Assembly: GCA_050084515.1 (NCBI GenBank)
Contig: CM114273.1
Location: 16,182,001-16,246,000 of the forward strand
Length of the DNA stretch: 64,000 nucleotides
Reading direction: 5' to 3'
From: Blasia pusilla
Taxonomy: Eukaryota > Marchantiophyta > Marchantiopsida > Blasiales
This document shows, piece by piece, positions 39,820 to 50,000 of this stretch; the first letter of the stretch is position 1, and every line of letters begins with the position of its first letter. The notes beneath the pieces are model-generated. The model saw only the letters and a program-made list of their open reading frames with translations. It was not told the origin of the DNA and ran no database searches. The position numbers and the translations under genes were made by a program.

Positions 39820-40320
39820 ATCAGAGTGACTTTAATGCTAGAATGGTAGGATAATTTATCTCCTAGCACATCCATATGAGTGACAAGAATGTCTAGGCAA
39901 ATTCTGATTGCCTTTATTCTGAGCAGTAGCCTATAGAATCCCAGTACACTCAAACATATCTACAACCAAAAATAATCAGGCACATAGCAATTCCAACCAC
40001 ATTTGGATTGAAAACAACAAAAGGTGGTAGCTATACCTTGCTCCAGACACAGTTGGATTTAGAGGTCGGATTAATCAACTGCGAACACATAAGCACGCCT
40101 GAGAAAGGACTTGAAGTTAATAGCAGCCTATGCCTTTACCCTGCACTATCTTCCAAACGAGTCTTGATTGAGCTTTAACATTTTATGATGACACTTGCCA
40201 TCACATGATGCCATCACAAGCAAATCAGAATGACTAAGCAAGTGACTTCCACAGATACAAAGGATGCAGCATGCCTAAATATATATAAGCTTTGAATCAA
40301 CTACCCATACGTAAGCACGA

Positions 40321-40420
40321 ACGGGAGCAGAGAGAGAGGAAGCCGAACAGGGGTGGGCGAACGACACCGGAGAGAGCACTCACCAGAGGTAAGTGAACGA
40401 AGGAAAGCCGAGCAGCCGAG
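40321..40420 (+). repeat. ~100-bp duplication, copy 1 (right arm)
   Basis: This segment (AGCAGAGAGAGAGGAA..GTGGGCGAACGACA..CCAGAGGTAAGTGAACGAAGG) is repeated at 41519-41623 with a few differences. Confidence 0.8.
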
Positions 40421-40810
40421 CTTTTCTCTCTTAACACTCTCCTTCACAAACACTTCCTATTCTATGTATCTCATCCCTTAGCAAAAATCTTCAGAGTTTA
40501 CTCACCATCTTCTTTGAATCCTGAAGTTAGTCACTGCCAGACAGATTCTATCAAAATACATCACTTTTACTGTTACAGCCACCCTCCTGGTCTCACCACT
40601 TCTAGATTCATTCCTCATCGACTCCATGCTTTTAGGAACATGCTTGAAAAACTGCTAGTTATCATGCTTTTAACCTTCACACTTCCTGGCGCTTCTAGTT
40701 AATCCATCCAATCTGTAGTTTGTGATTGACAACGAGATGGATGAAGTGTTTTTGTCTGCTTCGGAAACTTCAATTTGCATATACTCAATCTGCAACACAA
40801 GTTATCCATT

Positions 40811-40968
40811 GGGAAATTACACCCATAGAACATCGTTTTCGCACCATAGGACACTCCCGATATTGACAGTCTAAATCTCCTGGCTGACACGATGATGGGG
40901 GTCCGCGGCTATCTGTGGCTTTCAGGGGCAGACGGGCGAGTTTCAAAACCCAAGGTATCATGTGCATG
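40811..40968 (+). repeat. 158-bp direct repeat, copy 1 (right arm)
   Basis: It starts GGGAAATTACACCCATAG and ends CAAGGTATCATGTGCATG. The same 158 bases recur at 41211-41368 with no gap and only a handful of substitutions, exactly 400 bases downstream. Confidence 0.92.
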
Positions 40969-41210
40969 ATACCTAGGGTTTTGAGAGACGATAGATGTTA
41001 GACCTCTTCCCGCAAGAAGACGCGAGAATATCCGTGCTCTTGAGAACAGTTCACTTTGTTTTTTGGTTTGCTAATTCTTAAAGAGTATGCTGCGGTGAAT
41101 AGCGGACTATGTCCTCTTCTCTTTCTTTCTTTCTTCTCTCTTTCTTCTCTCTTACTTGGAAGTGCAAACTCCTTCGGGCGTCGGTTCTGCAAAATGATTC
41201 ATTCATTTGT

Positions 41211-41368
41211 GGGAAATTACACCCATAGAACATCGTTTTCACACCATAGGACACTCCCCGTATTGACAGTCTAAATCTCCTGGCTGACACGGTGATGGGG
41301 GTCCACGGCTATCTCTGGCTTTCAGGGGCAGACGGTCGAGTTTCAAAACCCAAGGTATCATGTGCATG
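41211..41368 (+). repeat. 158-bp direct repeat, copy 2 (right arm)
   Basis: Second copy of the block at 40811-40968. The sequence between the copies includes a pyrimidine-rich tract (about 41110-41155). Confidence 0.92.
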
Positions 41369-41379
41369 TCAGATTTTAA

Positions 41380-41485
41380 GGTAAATCAGGATAAACACTC
41401 TTATCGGGGACGGGCCGAGGACGGTGAATCAGGATATACACTCTCCTAATTCGGGAGGGCCGAATGAGGATATACACTCTTCTCG
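41380..41485 (+). repeat. three tandem ~35-45-bp units (AGGATATACACTCT..GGGACG)
   Basis: Units begin AATCAGGATAAACACTCT, AATCAGGATATACACTCT and AATGAGGATATACACTCT, each followed by a CGGGGACG- or CGGGAGGG-type block. Confidence 0.8.
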
Positions 41486-41518
41486 GGGACGAGCACGAGA
41501 ACATGACTAAAGGAAGAA

Positions 41519-41623
41519 CGAGAGCAGAGAGAGAGGAATTCAATGCAGAGGTGGGCGAACGACAACGGAGAGAGCACTCACCACCAGAGGTAAGTGAACG
41601 AAGGAGAGCCGGAGCACACGAGC
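41519..41623 (+). repeat. ~100-bp duplication, copy 2 (right arm)
   Basis: Second copy of 40321-40420, about 1.2 kb downstream. It lies between the 35-45-bp units and the GAGCATCAGGAAT array. Confidence 0.8.
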
Positions 41624-41765
41624 ATCAGGAATTCAGCATTGCAGACGAGCAGACGAGCATCACAAATTCAGCCGAGCAGCACAGCAGCCGAGCAGACGAG
41701 CATCAGGAATATAGCCGAGCAGACAAGCCTCATCAGGAATACAGCCGAGCAGACGAGCATCAGCT
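41618..41765 (+). repeat. tandem array with GAGCAGACGAGCATCAGGAAT-like units
   Basis: About four degenerate units of roughly 30-40 bases combine GCCGAGCAGACGAGC with ATCAGGAAT or ATCACAAAT and TCAGC or ACAGC. The array is open in several frames because unit lengths avoid stops. I do not treat it as coding. Confidence 0.8.
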
Positions 41766-41840
41766 CCGATCAAGATCCGGAAGAACGAGAACACCGTGAG
41801 AACGAGATCAAGATCCGGAAGAACGAGAACACCGTCAAGA

Positions 41841-41995
41841 ACGGGAGAGAGTCGAGCGAAAGCGAGTCGAGCTGCAAGCGAGTCGAACGGGAGCGAGTCG
41901 AGCTGCGAGCGAGTCGAATGGGAGCGAGTCGAGCTACGAGTCGAGCTACGAGCAAGTCGAACGGGAGCGAGTCGAGGTGCGAGCGAGTCGAGCAA
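41841..41995 (+). repeat. tandem array of GAGCGAGTCGAGCTGC units
   Basis: At least eight degenerate units built on GAGCGAGTCGA, alternating with GCTGC, ATGG, ACGG or GCTAC, lie just inside the right inverted repeat. A pair of GAAGAACGAGAACACCGT units precedes it (about 41778 and 41818). Confidence 0.85.
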
Positions 41996-42194
41996 GAGCC
42001 GCGCGAGAGAAGAACGAGAGCGATTCAAGAACGACCGCCCTAACGCCAAGTCCATAGACCGCCCTAACGCCATCAAGAATGGACGGCATCAATAACGGAC
42101 GTCGTCCATCCCTCCCCGTCCTCCCTGCCTTTCCGTCCCGTCCGTCTCCCACCGTCCACGGCGCGCCGTCCGTCTCTGGAAGGTGTCCGTCACG

Positions 42195-42322
42195 ACCTAA
42201 CGTCCTCCGTCGCAACCTCTCCATCCCGAGGCTCCCGAACCTGAAACGTGGTCCGACCCAGCTCGGGGTAGGCGCTACCCTACCGGCATTGATTGCCTTT
42301 TCGGGACGAACTATGGCCTTCG
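42195..42322 (-). repeat. right terminal inverted repeat of the MULE
   Basis: The reverse complement aligns with 30267-30395 over the outer 110 bases with about nine differences. The outermost bases are CTATGGCCTTCG. Inside about 42195 the sequence becomes rich in GTCC and CGTCC. Confidence 0.9.
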
Positions 42323-42330
42323 TCCCAAAC
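42323..42330. repeat. right target-site duplication TCCCAAAC
   Basis: This 8-mer is identical to 30259-30266 and abuts the right inverted repeat. The ninth base differs on either side, so the duplication is 8 bp, or 9 bp with one mismatch. Confidence 0.8.
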
Positions 42331-44704
42331 AGGGCCAACTCTTCCTTTGTATCCCAAGGAGGTGTACCCATTTCCCTAAGATCCTCATAACCATGGCATC
42401 CAAAAGTGGCCCACATTTTCCGGGGGTTCATTTTGAGTAGTCGTAATATTATGGCAATGTATGTGTTGGGTGTTCCCACGTTTAAATTTGGAAGGCACTC
42501 TACGTGTCCGATTTATGTGATCCATTTAATTTCAGAGTATGCCACAATTGTTGTTATGCTCTCTCAATAACACCACTAGATCCTTAGCCTAGAATTTCTG
42601 ACACATCAAGTACAACAAAACACTCGTACTCAACATAATAGTGGGTTGGCCAACGGGGAGCCTCTTGAGCTCCTCCTAAGGGTATTTCTATTCTACTCCA
42701 GAGAGCCTCCGTTATAGTCGGACTTCTTCTTTCTACTTGTGTCTCGGCAAGACTCAATTCATACACATACCTTATGTCACTATCTTCTCATGGAATGTAT
42801 ATATGCTTTTCTTCCTATCATCCTACACATTCAATTCCATTCCTATGAGGGAAATGTTTCTTCTCCTAGTTGCTCAAGCACTAGTACTTCAAGTGGGGTC
42901 CTCCTTGTTCCTACATGTTGGCACCGAGCTTGGTGATGTATCAATCCCGTGAGCTAGAACTCCTAGCTATCGTCATATTTTATGGTAAGATCCAAGTTAG
43001 AACAAGGCATCCTCTTGCCACTAAATTTTCTTTCAATCGAACCATGGATGAGCTTAGAAATTTGGCTCATTCCTCTATTTCCAATATTTCAACATTCTTA
43101 GGTCGGACTCTGTGATTTTTGTAAAGTCTTTCACATTCTGGTAGTCTTTATGCATGCATTCTAGCAAGTGTTTTCCCTCACCCATATCATGCATCTCAAA
43201 TTTTCAAAGAACATACATAAGAAAGAACAAAACATGCTTTATAAACATGCTTTAAAAACAAAGAATTTTTCTACGATCCCTTGGTACCTACCCTTTCTTT
43301 CTACAAATTATTTCTTTGCTAGTTCTTCATGTACAAGATTTTTAGGCCTTCATTTCTTTGGATATGGGAAAGGCCTAGGAAAATGTTGAATGAATAGCCC
43401 ATTTGTGACAGGATGGTTATATCTTTGTGTTCTATCAATGATACTCTTGAACATTTTTTGTCTACATTGGGAATGAATCGGTTGTCAATTACCCATTGAC
43501 ACATCCTCGTAGCCTTTGTTCCATTCCTCATTGGATATTCCTTGCTTAAAGATACTAATTTTTTTAAACTCCCTAGCCTTTTCAAAAGAATCAATCCAAC
43601 ATGCTTCCTTGATTTTCGTTAGCAAAATCGTTACATCTTTATGAATCTCCAACCAACTAGAGTTATTTGTATCAAGGAGTTCACTACAACTATCCTAAGT
43701 TGGGAAATGTGTCAAACTTGAGCTTTTGACTTTGTGTTTACATGAATTTAGGGGCTCAAAGTCTTCCAAAGGTAGAGGCAATCCTTGATAGGATCATTCA
43801 AAAAATTTAAATCAGCTTAATTTTTTTGAATGCATTGGTTTTCTCTAAGCAAGAAGGGTTTTGGAACAACTATTTTCCCCTCATTTTTCCATCTATGTGC
43901 AACACGTAATTGAAACAGTTGAGTCCTTTGGATCTAAAAAAAATTTGCCTCTGCATATATTCGCTTTGCTACAAGCTTCAAAATTTTGGTATGTTCCTTC
44001 GCATCTCAACATACTTCCTTTTAAGTTTTTAATTCCATGATTTTGCATGGGCTTTATCATCCTCTCAAATTTTTTAAGATTGGTGAACTCAAAGGTTGCA
44101 AAATTTTTGGAAAATCCATTTGGATTGCCATTTGTAACTTCCTCCCTATAGATCGGAAGTTAAGAATTTGGAGGTTATGTAGTCCTTCTGAAACATATTG
44201 AATGGCTTGAGTATTCTCAAACTCAAGCTCTCATTAGGCTACTTTCTGTGGTAAGACCAAATATGCCTCCTAATGAAGGTTCCCAAGAATATGGAGGAAT
44301 TCCTCTATTGTGATGCTCTCCTCTCATGCTTTTCAAGAGATAAAGATAATAATCAATCTTACTAGTATCATCTTGATTGTGTGGTGGCATTCAACCATGG
44401 ACACTCCAATAATACAATATCCCCCTCTTTTGATCATCTAGTTAGAACTCCCTAGAGTGGCCATGTATTTGATTGTGGTAAGAATCACGTCATTGTATAA
44501 CACCACCACCTACTTCTTAGAGGTGTGGAGTTGCTCCTTGATCCACAAGGTTGCATGTGGACAAAGTCTGTGTCCGTGTACTTATGTCCGTTTTATGGAA
44601 GGACATGTCCATGTAGGCCCCATTTTCCTCTTCTTTCTCATTCCTCTCACTTGCCTTTGCGTTCCATAATTTCATGTTTCTTCCTCCCTCCACATCCAAT
44701 TCCT

Positions 44705-44824
44705 CCCCCTTTATTGCCCCACTCGCCCTTGCCGTGCCTTCCATCATGAATTATAAAGGTTGGCCCCAACTCTTGCAATCCATGTGCATGTCCAACGGAC
44801 TCGTCCGTTATTGTGCAACCATGC
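44705..44824 (+). repeat. ~120-bp degenerate duplication, copy 1
   Basis: It matches 45149-45268 at both ends: CCCTTTATTG, CCACTCGCCCT at the start and GTCCGTT/GTCTGTT, TTGTGCAACCAT at the end. The middle is diverged. Confidence 0.6.
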
Positions 44825-45148
44825 TTCTCCACTAACTCAATCTTCTTTAAGGCAAACTTTGCCATACTTGTATACTAATGGTAGAATTTGTACAACTTAT
44901 GGTCCAACTTAGTATTTCCTTCGACATTGTACTCATTATTAAGTTATTTATTAATTTATTCTATATTTTGGCCTTATTTGGGTTCTATCCTAAGTCACTC
45001 TTTATTCTCTAATCACATCATTGTAAGGAATAAGAATTTCCAATCTGCCATTGTATTCACTTATCATAAATACTGTCTTCTTAGGGTGTATTTCTATTTT
45101 CCAGATAAATGGAGGATATTTTGGATTTTCCAAATATGCCCACTTCCA

Positions 45149-45268
45149 CCCCCTTTATTGTCCCACTCGCCCTCTTCCTACCTTCTGTCACCTCCTACTA
45201 TCCATGTTCGTGGATATGTCCAAACTTGTCTGTCCTAGGGACAGATTTGTCTGTTTTTGTGCAACCAT
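45149..45268 (+). repeat. ~120-bp degenerate duplication, copy 2
   Basis: Counterpart of 44705-44824, 444 bases downstream in the same orientation. Confidence 0.6.
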
Positions 45269-47093
45269 TTTAGGATGCGATGCAAGATGAGGTTGTTGTA
45301 AGAATACTCTGTCCATACCAAAAAAATTTTGGATGATAATAAGGGTGGAATGGGAATACTTTTCTTTTTTAGAATTTCCTTCTTGGAAGTGTGCAAAGTA
45401 GTGGTGACAATGTTCTACCTATGCCATAATCTTGGATAGCTTCTTTACTGCTTGAGAGTGGATAAACGACACACTCGCATTTCAAATTCCTACTATCCTT
45501 ATTGAATCTCCGACATGTGGGATATTAATCAACAATGATCATGTGCATGTTATCCAAAAGGGAATAATCATTATATGGGATGAATCACCCATAGCTTATC
45601 GCTATGTATTTGGAGATGTCAATTAAACTTGTCAAGGATATTCTCTCTACTAATTTGAGAGATTTTCTATTTGGTGGGAAAATAATTGTATTTGATGATG
45701 ATTGTGTTGAGTCCTTGCTGTGGTCCACCATCGAGATTGTCCCACAAATTATGAAAGCCACCATCAAAAGATCTCCTTCATAGTCTCATGAGAAGTTATG
45801 AAACTTATGACAAATATGTGAATATACTACCCAATTGGGAAGGGGCTATTAGAGGTGGGAGGAGATTGTGAGCACAATCATTATGACTTTGACAAAAAAT
45901 CATCGAACGGTCATCAAATATGGTTTATGAAGGAAGGAACACAAGTGACCTCATTAACACTAAATAAGATTGATATGCATAAGATTATGAGCATTGTCTA
46001 CTTTAGAGATGCAACTACTTTAGCTAAAAAAAAAGTATAGACAAAATTAATGCCAAATTGATGACTCTATTTATTGGATAGGTAAGAATGAATCATTCAT
46101 TGATTAAATACACGTTAAAGTAGGCCATTATGATTGGTCTTTTCATGACTAGCCAATCAATGCGTTTGCAAATGCGTTAGACAAAATGGTGACATTTGTA
46201 TTGTGTAATGTGTTCAAGATGAATTTAGTAATCATAATATTTTCCTTGAAAAGATTTTAACAGCTTTCACAATTATGTTTGTTAAATTCTCCGTGAAACC
46301 TTTGCCTCTCACAATTTTGTGTTATCTCACCTTTAGTTAGAGTACAAATTCAAAAGTGTTTGAAAGAAAATTGTGACCTATGAAAAAATTTGTGAAATGA
46401 AGAAATGAAAATGCGCAGCCTTTCATTCATACGGGAGTAAGATTTTCTTTAAATCTCTCTTTTCATGGGAGTAGTTGTAAAAGTGGGAGAAGAATTATTT
46501 TGTAATAGTTGACGAATTACCCTGTTTCAAAGGTGCAAATTGTATATTAGGAGTAATCTAGTAATAGTAATTTTTCCCCTAGAAATGTCTTCACAACTTT
46601 CACAATCAAATTAGGCCCCACCATGCACTGAAGAGAAAAAAAAAATACTTTTCAACACGATGCTATGTGGCTAGGAACTACACTGCATATGACGCGTCCT
46701 CACAGGAAAACATGTTTACCTGCTCATGACAGAGATCAAAAGACAACAAAAGGCTGGAAATTTGTAGGCCACCTTCCATGATAAAACGGACTTTGAGTCA
46801 GCTCCTACTGGTTTAGACCAATTTGCATTCAACGAACTTTATGGCCATGAACAGAGACTCAATGAATAATGAAAATCAGTCACATGAAAAATCATGCAGA
46901 ACTGAAGGGTTTCAAGTGTTAATCAGTACTCTTGCACCATAGTTATTATATCATTGTGGGCATCCCCATGTTATACTCCCTCCTCAATCTCAAATTGGTT
47001 GAGTTTCCAAATTGCTTATTTATTGAAAGAATGTATGTACAATTGAATCCCAGGTCCCACCCATGAAGCGCAAGCAAGAGTGCACATTTCTCC

Positions 47094-50000
47094 TCACTTG
47101 GCAAGCTTCAAAATACTCGAAGGCGAAACCTGCAAAAGATGCGATATCAGCTGAGTCAAGTGCAACAGTTCTCAGGAGCAAGAATACATATGGACAAGAA
47201 AGTTTGTCAGACACCTCATCTACATCTATCTGGAGGTGAGGATCCAGAGTACATACTCCCATACTGATGATTATGGGAGGTTGGAGGTGTTCAATCAGAG
47301 AATAGAAACCATCAACCAAAGAGTTTCCTGTGGATAGGAAAATTACCTTTATGTGATGAGGCAGACTTTTGAGATCAAAGGGTGTGTAAATCCATGGTTC
47401 GCATGATTGAGCCACTAAATTTTCCAGGCGGCTGGTGTAAATATCTGCATATCTTTGAACATTGTAGGCAAACGCTGATTCTTTTCCGGTGTCGGTGAGA
47501 AAGCAAGATCCAAAATAGTAATTGAATAATTGTCTCATAGCCACCCTCGAATCCTCCCGCTCCCGTCTAAGACCTGCTAAGAGGATCTGCTCATCTTCAC
47601 CTTGATGAGAGATTTCAGGAAAAATCTTATGAAACTTCCCCAGAAGTTCTTGTATGACATTGTATTTTGCCTGTGAGCATCATGATCGATTCGCACCCTC
47701 AGTAGAGAATCAAGTCGTTTTACCAAGAGGACTAGCAAGTGGGCCAAGAAAAGAACAGGTGACCGCAACTTTAAAGTACGAAGGTAGGAACTTCGAAGCT
47801 TAAATCAAGAAAGAATGCTTATGCAAATACAACCTTTAAGGAAAATGCCACTCACTGAAGGTTAAAGAGGGGTGAAAACTTACTTGCTGAAATCTATATT
47901 CATTTTGATTTTGCGTCATAATCTCCTTCTGTACATTCATCAGAAGTCAGCAAACATCTTCAGATTTTTCTTACGAGTAAACAGAAAAATCATCCTGTAA
48001 GAATAAGATAGATCAATCACATGCACGGCTTCTTGCTTTCTTTTGTCTTTCTTACAATATACCAGGATGGAACTTGAGAGGAAGTCAATTTATAGCCTAC
48101 TCTGCATGCTTGTCCTACACGCAACCAATAACTTCTGTAAATGGGGCCAATAACTGCCACAGGTATCTGCAACTTTGTAGCTATACTACATTCCATCCTG
48201 ACGGAAGGATGGAACATGGATGAGTCATGACAAAAATTGTCCTGACTCATCCTCTTCCAGATCTTCAATATGAAAATATCCACAAATTTTCATATGAAAT
48301 GTTTCATACCTCTAGCTCCCGAATGATGGCGGCAGTTCGCCAACCAGCCTTAGCAGGCCCTCTCAAGTCAGTGTACAGGTGGTCTCCACAATAGAGAACC
48401 TGTTCCACAGTAGCTGTAAGATTCAGCACACGGTTACCTCTAATCTCAATGCATTGGATAAACTCAAATACCACCCACTTTCTGAGTGTCAATAAACCTA
48501 ACGAAAGGGCTCACCTCTGAACCCCTCCATTTTGTTATCTCCAAAAATGTCTTTAGACAGCCATGGTAGTACACTCCATGCTCGCGAAACTGATCAACCC
48601 TGTTAAATGCCAGCATGTCTGTCTTCGTATTGTAGTGCCTGCAGAAAAAATTCTCACTTCAGCAGACTCATCCTTTGATATCCTCAGCCTGGACTATCAA
48701 TCCCTTAGAGAAATAGAAGGGAGCATCATCCTTTCTGATTAAATGCACAGTGCAATCACAAGACCTGAAAGGGCGCTCTGAAGTGTAGAAAGTGGGCTTG
48801 TCTGCCAGTGCCACCACTACGTCAAAAAGCTCACGCCAAGTCTCTCCACATTGTCCATCCTCCTATGCACCCATCAGTACCACATGCAACCATGTCAGTT
48901 GAACCATCCATACCAAAGATAAAAGTTTCAAGCATAAACCATTTTACAAGCCCTGGTAAGATTTTAGAGGTTGCATAGGATGCACCTGGAACAAGAACTT
49001 CATACCACCATTTACAAAAGGAAACGGTGAATTTGTCAAAATGAAAAGCTTTTTCCCTCTCTGTTTCAAAGTTTTCAACATCTGCACAACTGCATCCTGG
49101 CAAAACCAAAACCTTTATTAGTTACCAAAAGTGATTGTAATAATTAACAAGCTCTTGCTATTCACACTCGAGGCAAAACAAGTAGTATGCAAGCATGACG
49201 TTATTGCCCAAGTCACTGCTCCCTGATTCTTATGGATGACTTGATGATATCAAGTCGTCCATCAAAGCTATGGATTCGTGTCTTCCATAAATTAATGTTG
49301 AGGAGCTAAGACTTGTTTCTGAATTATGCATTCCATACTTATCTTAGAATATTTTGTTGTCCCACATTCGAAGAGATTCTTGAGAAAGGTAAGAAGGTAG
49401 TGACTTTTCTTTTTCTTTTTTTGGAAAAGGACAATTGCTTTTGCAAACTCACATTCTTAACTAGAAACTTTGCAGGATCTGCCAGCACTGCACGGTGCAT
49501 GAGACCGCTTCGATGAACATAGTTTATTGATCGTTTTACATCATCGTAAACATAAGCTGAATCAAAATCCATGTTTTGGTCTACAAAATGCTGGATAACA
49601 TCTGAAATAAGACAAGCCTGCCATCAAAACATCCGAACAAGTTACAAAAATGAGTTAAAACTGTATGCGACCTACTAGAAACCTTTGTAAGCTGAATCGG
49701 TATCATGATTCTTAGACCAGATTTTTTATCACAAAATGTTTCACTGCACAGAAGCGTAATTTCCTAGATCCATATCAAACAAAAGTATGAGCCTGAACTC
49801 ATGCACTTACAGCAGACACATCTATGATGAGAAAAGGTTAAGGAAATATGATCAGGGTGGGACAAACCTCTGACAGGCAGAACAAGTCCATGAGGGCAAC
49901 AAGGTTTGGTATGTCTGATACACTGATGTGCTTCCCCCCATATTGCTCCTCAATTTCGACTCTACTCAGCTGTACAAAAGGTGAAGACTGATTTCAGATA

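Larger units (their letters stand above)
30267..42322. mobile_element. 12-kb Mutator-like element with two convergent genes
   Basis: The element is bounded by inverted repeats starting CGAAGGCCATAGTT at the left and ending in its complement (CTATGGCCTTCG) at the right, each flanked by TCCCAAAC. Inside are a MULE-type transposase with SWIM motif (+, from 31152) and a second coding locus on the - strand (36162-38142, with related coding blocks up to 39819). The two are convergent around 34.4-36.1 kb. Sub-terminal regions hold tandem and nested repeats. MULEs normally make 9-bp (range about 8-11) duplications, so 8 bp is within range. The element is large for the family; maize MuDR is about 5 kb. 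Confidence 0.87.
42331..47093. other. AT-rich spacer between MULE and nucleotidase gene
   Basis: I see no gene in this 4.8-kb region. Many short open frames lack motifs. Two related segments (44705-44824 and 45149-45268) share CCCTTTATTG, CCCACTCGCCC and TTGTGCAACCAT and mark an old internal duplication. The section probably consists of degraded transposon sequence, but no family is recognisable. Confidence 0.5.

Noticed and set aside
41464-42479. Several long overlapping open frames on both strands near the right MULE end
   Set aside because: Tandem arrays with stop-free units create open frames in several phases; no domain is present.
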